From Amycolatopsis jiangsuensis (GTDB lineage Bacteria; Actinomycetota; Actinomycetes; Mycobacteriales; Pseudonocardiaceae): a DNA stretch of 64,000 nt. The position numbers and the translations under genes were made by a program. Positions 42,217-51,316 of this stretch are shown one piece after another. Position 1 is the first letter of the stretch, and each line of letters begins with the position of its first letter. The notes under the pieces are model-generated. The model did no database searches and had not been told where the DNA came from. It saw nothing but the letters and a program-made list of their open reading frames with translations. The stretch spans positions 5,234,501-5,298,500 of the forward strand of contig NZ_JACHMG010000001.1 in assembly GCF_014204865.1 (NCBI RefSeq), given 5' to 3'.

Positions 42217-43761
42217 GTGACGGCAGCGGCGGGGCAGGGGCGGCCGGCGGGGCCGCTGTCGGATTCGGTGGCCGCGCTGTGCCACCGGTTGCAGTCCCAG
42301 GTGTCCCCCCGCACCGCCACCGGGTTCGCCGAGGTGCTGCGCCGGCTCGGCGCACCCTTGCAGGTGGCCGTCGCCGGGCGGATCAAATCGGGTAAGTCGA
42401 CGCTGGTCAACGCGCTCATCGGACGCAGGGTCGCGCCCACCGACGTGGGCGAGTGCACGCGGCTGGTCACCCGGTTCCAGTACGGCACGGTCGACCGGGT
42501 CGAGGTGGTCTTCCTCGACGGCCGCAAGCAGGTGCTCCCGTTCGCCGCGGACGGATCGATCCCGGCCGAGCTGGGGGTGGACATCGCCGAGGTCTCGCAC
42601 CTGGAGGCGTACCTGACCCACGCCGCGCTCCAGCACATGACGGTGATCGACACCCCTGGTCTCGGTTCGCTCGACGCCGCGTCGGTGTCGCGGACCGAGC
42701 AGCTGCTGGGTGCCGCCGAACAGGACGAGGGTTCCGACGACCTCGACGACACCTCGCGCAACGCGGTCGCCGGCGCCGAGGCCGTGCTCTACGTGGTGAC
42801 CCAGGGCGTGCGGGCCGACGACCAGCAGGCGCTGGCCGCGTTCACCGCCGCCACGGCGAGCCGGGAGGCCGGTCCGGTCAACGCGATCGCGGTGCTGAAC
42901 AAGGCGGACACGATCGTCGCGGAAACCGTCGAAGGCGCCGGTGGCGACGTGTGGAAGGCCGCGCAGCTGCTCGCCCAGAAGCAGGCGAGCACGCTCAAGC
43001 CGCGGGTCGCGGACGTGCTGCCGGTGATCGGCCTGATCGCCGAGTCGGCCGAATCCGGCGGGTTCACCTCGGCGGACGCGGAGGCGTTGCGGCAGCTGGC
43101 CGGTCTCGACGACGACGTGCTGGAAACCATGCTCGTCGCGGCGGACCTCTTCACCAGCTGGGACTGCGACGTGCCGTCCGGGGTCCGGCTGCGGCTGCTG
43201 GAGAAGCTGGACCTGTTCGGCATCCGCTGTGCGGTGGAGCGGATCCGGGCCGAACCGGAGATCACCGCGGGCGCGCTGCGGCGCGGGCTGCTCGACGCCT
43301 CCGGGCTCGACGCGGTGCGTCAGCGGCTTTCGGTGGTGTTCGCCGCGCGCGCGGACGGCATCAAGGCGGCGGCCGCGCTCGCCTCGGTGACCGCGCTCGC
43401 GCACGCGTCCGGCGATCCCGGCGAACGCCAGCGCGTGCACGACGCGATCGAGGTGCTGCTGGCCCGTCCGGAAGCCCACCAGCTGCGGCTGCTGGAGGCG
43501 TTGACGCTGGTCGCGTCCGGTGCCGTGGAGATGCCCGACGACCTCACCGAGGAGGTGCTGCGGGTCGGCAGCAACGCCGACCTGGGTGCCCAGCTCGGGC
43601 TTCCCGGCGCGAGCAGGCCGGAGCTGGTCGCGCACGCGCTGGAGCGGGCGGGCTGGTGGCGTTCGTTCGCCTCGTTCGGCGCGACGCCGGCACAGAGCCG
43701 GGTGGCGCACGTCGTGCACCGGGCCTATTTCCTGATCTGGCAACAGATTCGCGAGCAGTGA
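42217..43761 (+). CDS. IniC-like dynamin-family GTPase
   Basis: The 514-residue bacterial dynamin-like protein has P-loop GRIKSGKST (about 53-61), switch-I Thr in GECTRLV, DTPGLGSL (G3, about 144) and NKAD (G4, about 227). The stretch RLRLLEKLDLFGIRCAVERI with the LLDASGLDAVRQRL that follows matches the diagnostic region of mycobacterial IniC (Rv0343). Helical regions follow to the C-terminus. IniA/IniC proteins associate with the inner membrane and are linked to isoniazid and ethambutol tolerance through membrane remodelling. GTG 42217 has GGGAGG upstream. It heads the cluster with a GrpE-like protein and an IniA-like dynamin. Confidence 0.85.
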   Translation: MTAAAGQGRPAGPLSDSVAALCHRLQSQVSPRTATGFAEVLRRLGAPLQVAVAGRIKSGKSTLVNALIGRRVAPTDVGECTRLVTRFQYGTVDRVEVVFLDGRKQVLPFAADGSIPAELGVDIAEVSHLEAYLTHAALQHMTVIDTPGLGSLDAASVSRTEQLLGAAEQDEGSDDLDDTSRNAVAGAEAVLYVVTQGVRADDQQALAAFTAATASREAGPVNAIAVLNKADTIVAETVEGAGGDVWKAAQLLAQKQASTLKPRVADVLPVIGLIAESAESGGFTSADAEALRQLAGLDDDVLETMLVAADLFTSWDCDVPSGVRLRLLEKLDLFGIRCAVERIRAEPEITAGALRRGLLDASGLDAVRQRLSVVFAARADGIKAAAALASVTALAHASGDPGERQRVHDAIEVLLARPEAHQLRLLEALTLVASGAVEMPDDLTEEVLRVGSNADLGAQLGLPGASRPELVAHALERAGWWRSFASFGATPAQSRVAHVVHRAYFLIWQQIREQ

Positions 43762-43790
43762 AGAAGCCCGTGCCGGCCGCGTCCGACGCG

Positions 43791-43796
43791 TAGGCT
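43791..43796 (+). promoter_or_regulatory. -10 hexamer of leaderless 199-residue gene
   Basis: TAGGCT lies 7 nt before GTG 43804, inside the ini-like cluster. It implies an internal transcription start. Confidence 0.55.
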
Positions 43797-43803
43797 GGGT
43801 TTC

Positions 43804-44403
43804 GTGCGGCTGGAGGACACCACCTCGTGGCGGGTGTACTGGGGGAGCGACCACGAGATCGACGTGGCGCTGTACCTCCGGGACGTGCTCGCGCTGTCGA
43901 TCGCCGAAGGCCAGCTGCTGCCCCCGGTCGAGCCGGCGGTGCCGGTGCGGGTTCCGCCTGCGATCGACCGCGCGGCCGTACAGGCGCAGTGGCCGCTGTG
44001 GTGGAGCGCGTTGCTGGAATTCCGGCGCGGCCGAGGGGAAAGCCGTCCGATGCGCCGCCGCGGAGCACCGGCGCCAGGGGACGGTTCGCCGATCGACCTC
44101 GCCGCCCGGCACTTCGCACCGGCCGCCGCCCGGCACTTCGCCGACGCCCGCCGTCCGGTCTCGTCGGCGTTCCACCGCCGGCAGATCGTGGCCGGCGACC
44201 GGCTGGGCCAGCTGGTCCGCGAAACCGAGCTCGAGCTGGGCCGCCGGGCCCGGCCGTTCCGGATGTCGGTGCTGGAGATCCCGGTGGCCGGCCGGGTGTG
44301 GCTGCGTACCGCGCAGGAGCAGCTGCTGGTCTCGTCTCGGTTCGCCGAAGACGTGCCGTCCCTCGAACACGCCATGCGCACCCTGGTCCGCAGCCTCGCC
44401 TGA
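43804..44403 (+). CDS. Uncharacterised protein in the ini-like cluster
   Basis: The 199-residue protein of unknown family starts at GTG 43804. The N-terminus (EDTTSWRVYWGSDHEIDVALYLRDVLALS) and a Trp-rich middle (VQAQWPLWWSALLEF) are followed by an Arg/Ala-rich segment and a C-terminus with FRMSVLEIPVAGRVWLRT. No transmembrane helix or signal peptide is visible, so it is probably cytosolic. It sits between an IniC-like dynamin and a GrpE-like gene, so a role with those proteins is inferred only from position. It has its own leaderless -10. Confidence 0.6.
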   Translation: MRLEDTTSWRVYWGSDHEIDVALYLRDVLALSIAEGQLLPPVEPAVPVRVPPAIDRAAVQAQWPLWWSALLEFRRGRGESRPMRRRGAPAPGDGSPIDLAARHFAPAAARHFADARRPVSSAFHRRQIVAGDRLGQLVRETELELGRRARPFRMSVLEIPVAGRVWLRTAQEQLLVSSRFAEDVPSLEHAMRTLVRSLA

Positions 44404-44471
44404 AGGACCGCCCGGGTGGCGTCGCGAGCGGGCGGGCTGGTGAAATCTCCCTCGAAGAGCGGGGGTGAGCC

Positions 44472-44918
44472 ATGGCGGGGTTCGGCGAGAGTGACGCACC
44501 GACCGGCCAGATCGCGGCCGAGGACATCGCGCGGATCATCGCGGAGGCGGACGGAACCGGGAACGCGGCGCACGCGTCGGAACCCGATGTGGACGTCGTA
44601 GCTACCTCCGGTGACCTGGACCGTGCGCTGGCCGACCGGCAGGCGCTCATCCAGCTGTGCCTCTACGCGCTGGACCGCGCCCGCAGCAACGGCGTGGCGC
44701 AGCGGCTCGAACACGGGCTGGCCGCGGTCGGGGTGACCGCGCTGCGTCCGGATGGACAGCGGTTCGACCCGGCCCGGCATGAGGCGGGCGGCGCCGTGGC
44801 CACCGACGATCCGGACCTCGAAGGCGTGGTCGCGGAGACCGAGGTGACCGGTTTCGCCGATCACGAACGGCTGCTGCGCGCGCCGATCGTCACCGTCTAC
44901 GCGAAGCGGGCGCAGTGA
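44472..44918 (+). CDS. GrpE-like nucleotide-exchange protein
   Basis: The 148-residue protein is short relative to GrpE (about 180-210). The C-terminal half has the GrpE beta-domain pattern: GVTALRPDGQRFDPARHEAGG, then VVAETEVTGFADHERLLRAPIVTVYA, where GxxFDPxxHEA and LLRxxxVxVY are the family's landmarks. The N-terminal coiled coil is short (about 50-75). GrpE releases ADP from Hsp70 (DnaK). No Hsp70 gene is in the window, so its partner is encoded elsewhere, or it serves another partner such as a dynamin. It overlaps the next gene by 4 bp. Confidence 0.75.
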   Translation: MAGFGESDAPTGQIAAEDIARIIAEADGTGNAAHASEPDVDVVATSGDLDRALADRQALIQLCLYALDRARSNGVAQRLEHGLAAVGVTALRPDGQRFDPARHEAGGAVATDDPDLEGVVAETEVTGFADHERLLRAPIVTVYAKRAQ

Positions 44919-46741
44919 CCGCACCGGGCCTGCCCGCGCAGGTGAAGGCCGCGCGCGAGCAGCTGGTCGAGCTGGTCCGCGAGGCCGATCCGGCGGCCGC
45001 GAAGTGGGTTGCCGACGTGCGGCAGTCGCGTTCGGAGAAGCCGTCGGTCGTGGTGGTCGGGGAAACCAACCGGGGCAAGAGTTCGCTGGTCAACGCTCTG
45101 CTGGCGAGTCCGGGCCTGTCCCCGGTGGACGCGGACGTGGCGACGGCGACGTACCTGGTGTTCGAGCATTCGGCGCAGTGGTCCGCGCAGGCCTGCTACC
45201 CCGGTCAGCACCCGTCCGTACCGTTCGACCTCGGCCGGCTGGTCGACTGGGTGTCGGCGGCGCACGAGCTGCCGCCGGGCCAGCTCCCGCCGCGCTACGT
45301 CGAGGTGGCCGGCCCGATCCCGCTGCTGGAACGGCTGACGCTGGTGGACACCCCCGGCGTCGGCGGTCTCGATTCGCGGCACGGCACGCTCGCGCGTGAA
45401 GCCGCCGCGGAGGCGACCGCGCTGGTGTTCGTGGTCGACGCGTCCGCGCCCTTCACGAGCACCGAGCTGCGGTTCCTGCACGACGTCTCCGATCGGGTCG
45501 AGACGGTGCTGTTCGTACTGGCCAAGACCGACGCGTTCCGCGGCTGGCGGGAAATCCTCGACGCGGACCGGAGGTTGCTGGCCGAGCACGCGCCGCGGTT
45601 CGCCGAGGCGGTGTTCCACCCGGTCTCGGCTCGGGTGTTCGAGACCGCGGCGAAGGCGCCGAACGAGCAGGTCGCCGCGATGCTGCGGGAGAAGTCCGGG
45701 ATCGCGGCGGTGCAGGTGGCCCTGCAGGAGCTGCTGGTCGGCCGATCGATCATGCTGAACGAGGCCAACACGCTGCGTGCGCTTTCGAGCGCGCTGGCCG
45801 AGATCAAGGCGAAGCTGCAGGCGGAGAGCCGGGCGCTGTCCGCGGGTGAGGCCGAGGCCGAGCAGCTGCGGCAGCGCCGGGACCAGCTGCAGGCCGAACG
45901 TCGAACGTCCACCCGCGGCTGGCAGCTGCGGCTGCGCGGGGAGATCCAGCGCACCCGCGTCGAGGTCGGCCACGAGAGCAGCCGCGAGATGCGTGACGCA
46001 CAGACCCATTTCCGGCAGCGCATCGAGGCCGCGAAGCGCGACGAGCTGGCCGCGCTGCCGCAAGAGGTCGACATCGCGCTCCAAACCACGTCGCAGCGGG
46101 TTTCGATGCAGTTGTCCCAGCGGCTCAACCAGGTCACGAACGTCGCGCTGGCGGAGCTGTTCTCGGCCGAGGAGCTGGACGTGATCCGCGGCCAGTTCGC
46201 CAGGGCGGGCGGCCCGCCGGTGGTGCTGCGCCCGCCGGACAAGAAACCCGCGACGGCCGAGGACAAGCTGCTCGTCTTCATGGGCATCTCCGGCGGGGTC
46301 GGCGCGGGCAAGCTGGCCGCGCTGCCGCTGGCCGGCGTCGCCCTGCTGAACCCGGTGGTCCTCCCGGCGACGATCGTGATCGGCCTCGGCGCCGGATGGT
46401 GGATGGCGCGCACGCGCAAACAGGCCGCGGACAAACAGCACCTGAAGCAATGGCTGGTCGAAGCCATCGCCGATGCCAGGGCCACGCTGGACCAGCTGGT
46501 CGCCGAGCAGCTCATCGAGGCCGAGCAACAGCTGTCGCTGGCGCTCGACGACGCGATGGGCCGCCGGATCGAGGCCATCGAGGCGGAGCTCAAGCAGGTC
46601 GACCAGACCATCAAGATGGGTGCGCAGGAACGCGCGAAGAAGATCGCGGTGGTCGCGAAGCGCCTCCGCGAGAGCACGGACGGCCACGCGAAGGCCGAAG
46701 CACTGCTGGGCCGCATCCGTGCGCTGCGTGACCGGACCTGA
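44915..46741 (+). CDS. IniA-like dynamin-family GTPase
   Basis: The 608-residue dynamin-like GTPase has P-loop GETNRGKSS (about 48-56), DTPGVGGLDSRH (about 144) and G4 AKTD. A long helical/coiled-coil stalk (about 285-450) is interrupted by a hydrophobic hairpin at about 457-498 (GVGAGKLAALPLAGVALLNP, then VVLPATIVIGLGAGWWMA), the membrane-inserting paddle found in mycobacterial IniA. A second coiled coil ends the protein. Start GTG 44915 overlaps the GrpE-like stop codon, so translation of the two is coupled. With the IniC-like gene at 42217 it should form a membrane-remodelling pair. Confidence 0.85.
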   Translation: MTAPGLPAQVKAAREQLVELVREADPAAAKWVADVRQSRSEKPSVVVVGETNRGKSSLVNALLASPGLSPVDADVATATYLVFEHSAQWSAQACYPGQHPSVPFDLGRLVDWVSAAHELPPGQLPPRYVEVAGPIPLLERLTLVDTPGVGGLDSRHGTLAREAAAEATALVFVVDASAPFTSTELRFLHDVSDRVETVLFVLAKTDAFRGWREILDADRRLLAEHAPRFAEAVFHPVSARVFETAAKAPNEQVAAMLREKSGIAAVQVALQELLVGRSIMLNEANTLRALSSALAEIKAKLQAESRALSAGEAEAEQLRQRRDQLQAERRTSTRGWQLRLRGEIQRTRVEVGHESSREMRDAQTHFRQRIEAAKRDELAALPQEVDIALQTTSQRVSMQLSQRLNQVTNVALAELFSAEELDVIRGQFARAGGPPVVLRPPDKKPATAEDKLLVFMGISGGVGAGKLAALPLAGVALLNPVVLPATIVIGLGAGWWMARTRKQAADKQHLKQWLVEAIADARATLDQLVAEQLIEAEQQLSLALDDAMGRRIEAIEAELKQVDQTIKMGAQERAKKIAVVAKRLRESTDGHAKAEALLGRIRALRDRT

Positions 46742-46765
46742 TCGCTGACCTGGGCACTGATCGGC

Positions 46766-46795
46766 TTGTGGACGGGAACCGAACCGGCCTAACGT
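46766..46795 (+). promoter_or_regulatory. Promoter of the DxDxDG-repeat gene
   Basis: TTGTGG (46766-46771), an 18-nt spacer and TAACGT (46790-46795) precede a leader with AAAAGGGGG 10 nt before ATG 46851. The gene can therefore be expressed apart from the dynamin operon. Confidence 0.5.
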
Positions 46796-46850
46796 GAGTC
46801 CTACCGATCGACAAGCGCAGACCCGGCCGTACCAAAAGGGGGCACCACCC

Positions 46851-47537
46851 ATGTGGGTCGACGAGAGCGGCGGCACCGACACCACCGGGCCCGAAGCCAT
46901 GACCGTGCACGTCGAGGGGCAGGAGTACCAGGCCGAGGTCAACTACGACGTCGACCAGGACGGGGTCTCCGACACCGCCATCGTTGAGCACGACGACGGC
47001 ACCGCGCAGGCGTTCGTCGACAGCGACCACGACGGCGCCGCCGACCAGTACGCGGTGCTCGACTCGAGCGGGCACGTCGTGGACCAGGCGGTGTACGACG
47101 AGGCCAGTGGCGCCTGGGTCGAGTCCGGCGGCGGGGGCCATGACGGGACCGATCCGCATTCGCAGGACACCTCGGCAGGCGGCCACATCCACGCCGACCT
47201 GCCCGACGGCGAGGTCGATGCCGGCGTCGCCACGATCGACACCGACGACGACGGGCACAACGACACCGCGGTCGTCGAGACGCAGTCCGGCGGGACCATC
47301 GCCTTCACCGACGCGGACGGCGACGGCGAAGCGGACATCGCGGTCGAGATCGGCACGGACGGCAGCACCACCACCTACGAGCACACCGGTCCCGGCGAGT
47401 GGACCGAGGCGGGCGGCGCGCCGAACCAGGCGTTCGACCCGGCGGGCGACAAGGCATGGGGCGGCGAAGGCACCCAGCTGCTCAACGGCGTCGCCCGGAT
47501 CGACTCCGGCACCGGGCAGTGGATCAGCCCGAACTGA
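46851..47537 (+). CDS. DUF6802-like protein with DxDxDG calcium-type repeats
   Basis: The 228-residue acidic protein has repeated loops reading DVDQDGVSD, DSDHDGAAD, DTDDDGHND and DADGDGEAD, each an Asp-rich DxDxDG calcium-type loop, in two similar halves (about 15-95 and 115-200) joined by a Gly/His/Asp linker. Each loop is followed by a strand such as TAIVE or IAVEI, like EF-hand/thrombospondin-3-type stalks. No signal peptide is seen, so it is either cytosolic or exported by a signal-less route. It ends the ini-like cluster and is followed by a T-tailed terminator. Confidence 0.7.
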   Translation: MWVDESGGTDTTGPEAMTVHVEGQEYQAEVNYDVDQDGVSDTAIVEHDDGTAQAFVDSDHDGAADQYAVLDSSGHVVDQAVYDEASGAWVESGGGGHDGTDPHSQDTSAGGHIHADLPDGEVDAGVATIDTDDDGHNDTAVVETQSGGTIAFTDADGDGEADIAVEIGTDGSTTTYEHTGPGEWTEAGGAPNQAFDPAGDKAWGGEGTQLLNGVARIDSGTGQWISPN

Positions 47538-47567
47538 ACCGGACCGCGACCTGAACCGAGCCCCGTA

Positions 47568-47604
47568 CGCCCGGTGGGCCGGCAAGAGCCGGATCCGCCG
47601 GGCG
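47568..47604 (+). terminator. Intrinsic terminator of the ini-like cluster
   Basis: The imperfect stem CGCCCGG...CCGGGCG (47568-47604) is followed directly by TTTT, 30 nt past the stop of the DxDxDG-repeat gene. Confidence 0.7.
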
Positions 47605-47897
47605 TTTTCGTGTCCGGGCACGGGGTACGAATGCGACGCCTGCCCGCCGGAAAGATTTCCGGCGATGGACCGTTCCAGTGAAACTGAATCGATTCCCTTA
47701 TCGTTCTTGTGAGAGAACCGACAGGTCAGCTCTCGGTTACCTGCCGGTCATCCGGCTACAGTCGGGGAATCCCAAAAACCCGCACACCGGTTCGCCGCCG
47801 GTGGGCGAAGCCATTCGGTCGCCGGCAATGAGGCCCGCACCAAGAACCCCAGTCGTTCGCGGTGTGGGCCCGTTTGTCGTCGGAGTCAGGAGTAGAG
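47605..47897 (+). other. pckG upstream region
   Basis: This is most of a 360-bp gap. TACAGT (47757-47762) is a possible -10 for pckG, about 135 nt before the start, leaving a long leader. I see no reading frame or clear riboswitch structure in it. Confidence 0.4.
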
Positions 47898-49718
47898 ATG
47901 ACCGCAGTCGCCATCCCCGGACTGGACAACGCGCCGACGACGCACACCGGCGTGCTGTCCTGGGTCCGGGAGGTCGCCGAGCTGACCACCCCGGACCGGG
48001 TGGTGTGGGTCGACGGGTCCGACGAGGAGGCCGCCCGGATCAACGAAGAGCTCGTCGAGGCGGGCACCTTCGTGAAGCTGGAGGCTCGGCCGAACTCCTA
48101 CTGGGCCACTTCCGACCCCGGCGACGTCGCGCGGGTCGAGGACCGCACCTTCATCTGTTCGCGCGAGGAGAAGGACGCGGGCCCGACCAACAACTGGATG
48201 GCCCCGGCCGAGATGAAGGCCACCATGACCGAGCTGTACCGGGGGTGCATGCGCGGTCGCACGATGTACGTGATCCCGTTCTGCATGGGCCCGCTGGGCG
48301 ACGAGAATCCCAAGCTGGGCTTGGAAATCACCGATTTCGCGTACGTGGTGGCCTCGATGCGGGTGATGACCCGCGCGGGCAGGGCGGCGATGGACAAATT
48401 CGTCACGGCCGAGGGCACCGAGCGGGAGTTCGTGCCCGCACTGCATTCGGTCGGCGCGCCGCTCGATGCGGGGCAGGCCGACGTCGCGTGGCCGTGCAGC
48501 GAAACCAAGTACATCTCGCACTTCCCCGAGGAGCGCGCGATCTGGAGCTACGGTTCCGGCTACGGCGGGAACTCGTTGCTGGGCAAGAAATGCTACTCGC
48601 TGCGCATCGCCTCGGTGATGGCCCGCGACGAGGGCTGGCTCGCCGAGCACATGCTGATTCTCAAGCTGATCTCGCCGGAGGACAAGGTCCACTACGTCGC
48701 GGCGGCGTTCCCGAGCGCCTGCGGCAAGACCAACCTCGCGATGCTGCAGCCGACGATCCCGGGCTGGCGCGCGGAAACCCTCGGTGACGACATCGCGTGG
48801 ATGCGGTTCGGCGAGGACGGCAGGCTCTACGCGGTGAACCCGGAGTTCGGTTTCTTCGGTGTCGCGCCCGGCACGGATTACCACACCAACCCGAACGCCA
48901 TGCGCACCATCGAAAAGGGCAACACGGTCTTCACGAACGTCGCGCTCACCGACGACGGCGACGTCTGGTGGGAGGGCATGGAGAACAAGCCCGCGCACGC
49001 CACGTCGTGGAAGCACCAGGACTGGACGCCGGACTCGGAGGAGAAGGCCGCGCACCCGAACTCGCGCTACTGCACGCCGATGTCGCAGTGCCCGATCCTC
49101 GCGCCGGAGTGGGACGACCCGAAGGGCGTGCCGATCTCGGCGATCCTGTTCGGCGGACGGCGCAAGACCACCGTGCCGCTGGTGAACGAGGCCCGCGACT
49201 GGCAGCACGGCGTGTTCATGGGTGCCACCATGTCCTCGGAGACCACCGCCGCGGCGGCCGGCGCGGTCGGCAACGTGCGCCGCGACCCGATGGCGATGCT
49301 GCCGTTCCTCGGCTACCACGCCGGTGACTACTTCCGGCACTGGGTGAACCTCGGCAAGAACGCCGACGCGAACAAGCTGCCGAAGATCTTTTACGTCAAC
49401 TGGTTCCGCCGCGGTGACGACGGCCGGTTCCTGTGGCCGGGCTTCAGCGAGAACTCGCGCGTGCTGAAGTGGGTGCTCGAGCGCGTCGAGGGCAAGGGCA
49501 ACGCCACCGAGACGCCGATCGGGTACGTGCCCAGCGCCGCGGACCTCGACCTCGAAGGCCTGTCCGAGCCGGCCGAGGACATCGAGGCCGCGCTGGCCGT
49601 GGACGCCGAGGAGTGGCGTGCCGAGCTGCCGCTGATCGAGGAGTGGTTCGAGAAGATCGGCGAGGTGCCGTCCTCGTTGCGTGACGAGCTCGACGCGCTG
49701 GCCCAGCGGCTGGGCTGA
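47898..49718 (+). CDS. pckG: Phosphoenolpyruvate carboxykinase (GTP)
   Basis: The 606-residue PEPCK interconverts oxaloacetate and PEP with GTP/GDP. Conserved sites: the substrate-binding [20 protein letters not shown] (with the metal-binding region nearby), the P-loop [21 protein letters not shown] (metal and catalytic Asp), the guanine pocket [12 protein letters not shown] and the C-terminal [19 protein letters not shown]. Start ATG 47898 has AGGAG eight bases upstream. It is a single transcription unit closed by a 19-bp hairpin. It sits at the gluconeogenic entry point from TCA-derived carbon. Confidence 0.97.
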   Translation: MTAVAIPGLDNAPTTHTGVLSWVREVAELTTPDRVVWVDGSDEEAARINEELVEAGTFVKLEARPNSYWATSDPGDVARVEDRTFICSREEKDAGPTNNWMAPAEMKATMTELYRGCMRGRTMYVIPFCMGPLGDENPKLGLEITDFAYVVASMRVMTRAGRAAMDKFVTAEGTEREFVPALHSVGAPLDAGQADVAWPCSETKYISHFPEERAIWSYGSGYGGNSLLGKKCYSLRIASVMARDEGWLAEHMLILKLISPEDKVHYVAAAFPSACGKTNLAMLQPTIPGWRAETLGDDIAWMRFGEDGRLYAVNPEFGFFGVAPGTDYHTNPNAMRTIEKGNTVFTNVALTDDGDVWWEGMENKPAHATSWKHQDWTPDSEEKAAHPNSRYCTPMSQCPILAPEWDDPKGVPISAILFGGRRKTTVPLVNEARDWQHGVFMGATMSSETTAAAAGAVGNVRRDPMAMLPFLGYHAGDYFRHWVNLGKNADANKLPKIFYVNWFRRGDDGRFLWPGFSENSRVLKWVLERVEGKGNATETPIGYVPSAADLDLEGLSEPAEDIEAALAVDAEEWRAELPLIEEWFEKIGEVPSSLRDELDALAQRLG

Positions 49719-49730
49719 CCCCACAGTGTC

Positions 49731-49772
49731 CGAAAGGGACGTTCGTACCGAGCGGTGCGAACGTCCCTTTCG
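49731..49772 (+). terminator. Hairpin after pckG
   Basis: Arms 49731-49749 and 49754-49772 are 19 bp with one G-U pair and a tetraloop GAGC. The stem starts CGAAAGGGACGTTCG. Confidence 0.8.
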
Positions 49773-49808
49773 CTATGCGGAGTTCCGGAAATCGTCGGCG
49801 GTCCCCGG

Positions 49809-49814
49809 TAGCTT
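49809..49814 (+). promoter_or_regulatory. -10 hexamer of leaderless LLM oxidoreductase gene
   Basis: TAGCTT lies 6 nt before ATG 49821. Confidence 0.6.
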
Positions 49815-49820
49815 GGGTGC

Positions 49821-50714
49821 ATGACGATCTCACGGCCGTGGCCGTTCCGGTTCGGCGTCAACCTGGTCCTGCCGGACACACGTGAAGACTGCGTGGCGAA
49901 GTGCCGCCGGATCGAGGAACTGGGCTACGACGTGCTGTGCGCGGCCGATCACCTCGGCATGCAGCCGCCGTTTCCGGCGCTGGTCCTCGCCGGCGCGGTC
50001 ACCGAGCGGATCCGGCTGGGCACCTTCGTGCTCAACACGCCGTTCTACAACCCGGTGCTGCTCGCGCGCGAGGTCGCGGGCACCGACCAGCTCGTCGGCG
50101 GGCGGCTGGAGCTGGGGCTCGGCGCCGGATACGTGAAGGACGAGTTCGACGCGGCGGGTATCTCGTTCCCCCGTGCCCGTGAGCGGGTGGACCACCTCGA
50201 GCGCACCATCACCGAGCTGGAGAGGTTGTACGCCGATGCCGGGTACGAGCCGAAACCCGCGCAGCCCGGCGGTCCCCCGCTGCTGATGGCGGGCAGTGGC
50301 GACCGTTCGCTCACCCTGGCCGCCGAACACGCGGCGATCATCGGGTTCACCGGCACCGGAAAATTCGCCGACGGCGCGCCGCTCGTCCCGGCGACCGCCG
50401 AGCACGTCGAGGAGCGCACGCGGTTCGTCTCCGCGCGCCTGGGTGCGCGTGCGGCCGAGTTCAACCTGCTCGTGCACTTCCCGCAGGTGACCGAGGACCG
50501 GCGGCGCGCGCTCGACGAGCTGCACGAGCGGATCGGCGGCGCGCTCACCGCGGAGCAGCTGGCGAGCACCCCGGCCGTGCTGGCCGGCACGGCCGACGAG
50601 ATCGCCGAGCAGCTGCTGGCGCACCGCGCCCGCTTCGGCATCAGCTACTACACGGTGCTCGAGGAGCACGCCGAATCGTTCGCGCCGGTGCTGAAAGCGT
50701 TGCACGGCCGATGA
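49821..50714 (+). CDS. LLM-class F420-dependent oxidoreductase
   Basis: The 297-residue luciferase-like TIM-barrel protein has the conserved CAADHLGMQPPFPAL, TERIRLGTFVLNTPFYNPVLLAREV, LELGLGAGYVKDEFDAAGI and PPLLMAGSGDRSLTLAAEHA. The pattern is that of the TIGR03621-type actinobacterial F420 group rather than flavin luciferases. It would transfer hydride to or from an unidentified substrate, using cofactor F420 made elsewhere. Leaderless start at ATG 49821. The ABC ATPase that follows overlaps by 4 bp, so the three genes 49821-52587 form one transcription unit. Confidence 0.88.
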   Translation: MTISRPWPFRFGVNLVLPDTREDCVAKCRRIEELGYDVLCAADHLGMQPPFPALVLAGAVTERIRLGTFVLNTPFYNPVLLAREVAGTDQLVGGRLELGLGAGYVKDEFDAAGISFPRARERVDHLERTITELERLYADAGYEPKPAQPGGPPLLMAGSGDRSLTLAAEHAAIIGFTGTGKFADGAPLVPATAEHVEERTRFVSARLGARAAEFNLLVHFPQVTEDRRRALDELHERIGGALTAEQLASTPAVLAGTADEIAEQLLAHRARFGISYYTVLEEHAESFAPVLKALHGR

Positions 50715-51316
50715 TCGACGCGCGTAGGCTCGGCGTGCGGGCCGGCGATCTGTGGCTGCTCGACGACCTGGACTTCTCCGTCGACCCCGGCGAGTGCGCG
50801 GTGCTCGTCGGGCCCAACGGGGTCGGCAAGTCGACCCTGCTGCGGTGCCTTTACGGCATGCAGGAGCCGCAGCGCGGCCGGGTGCGGATCGACGGCGAGA
50901 AGCCGGACGAGCGCAGCGTCGCCTTCCGCCGCAAGGTCTCGGTGCTCTTCGACGACTCCGACTTCTTCGCCGAGCTCACGCCGTGGCAGCACCTGGAGCT
51001 GCTGGCCGGTTCGTTCGGCGAGGATCTCGGCGATTTCTCCGCGTTGCTGGCCGACGCCGGGCTCGCCGAGCGGGCGCGTGTCACCGCCGGGCACTTTTCC
51101 GCCGGGCAACGGCGCCGGTTGCTGCTGCTCGGGGTCACCGCGCGGCCGCATCGCGTGCTGCTGCTCGACGAGCCGGAGCGCGCGCTCGACGTGGCCGGCA
51201 AGGAGTGGCTGGTCGAGCTGATCGGAAGGTCCACGAAGGCGGGTGCCGCGGTCGTCGTGGCCACCCACCATCAGCCGCTGCTGGACACCGCGGACAGCGT
51301 GCTCGAGCTGTGGTGA
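50711..51316 (+). CDS. ABC transporter ATP-binding protein
   Basis: The 201-residue, compact ATPase has Walker A GPNGVGKST, signature FSAGQRRRLLLLG (SAGQ instead of SGGQ), Walker B LLLDEPERALD and H loop VVATHH. The small size resembles CcmA-type ATPases. It starts within the stop of the LLM gene and overlaps the membrane protein downstream by 4 bp. Partner and cargo are not identifiable. Confidence 0.88.
   Translation: MIDARRLGVRAGDLWLLDDLDFSVDPGECAVLVGPNGVGKSTLLRCLYGMQEPQRGRVRIDGEKPDERSVAFRRKVSVLFDDSDFFAELTPWQHLELLAGSFGEDLGDFSALLADAGLAERARVTAGHFSAGQRRRLLLLGVTARPHRVLLLDEPERALDVAGKEWLVELIGRSTKAGAAVVVATHHQPLLDTADSVLELW

Noticed and set aside
42076..44499. Minus-strand 807-codon frame opposite the IniC-like gene
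   Set aside because: Low-complexity Arg/Gly/Val/His composition, no start signal, and it runs through the strand opposite clear GTPase motifs.
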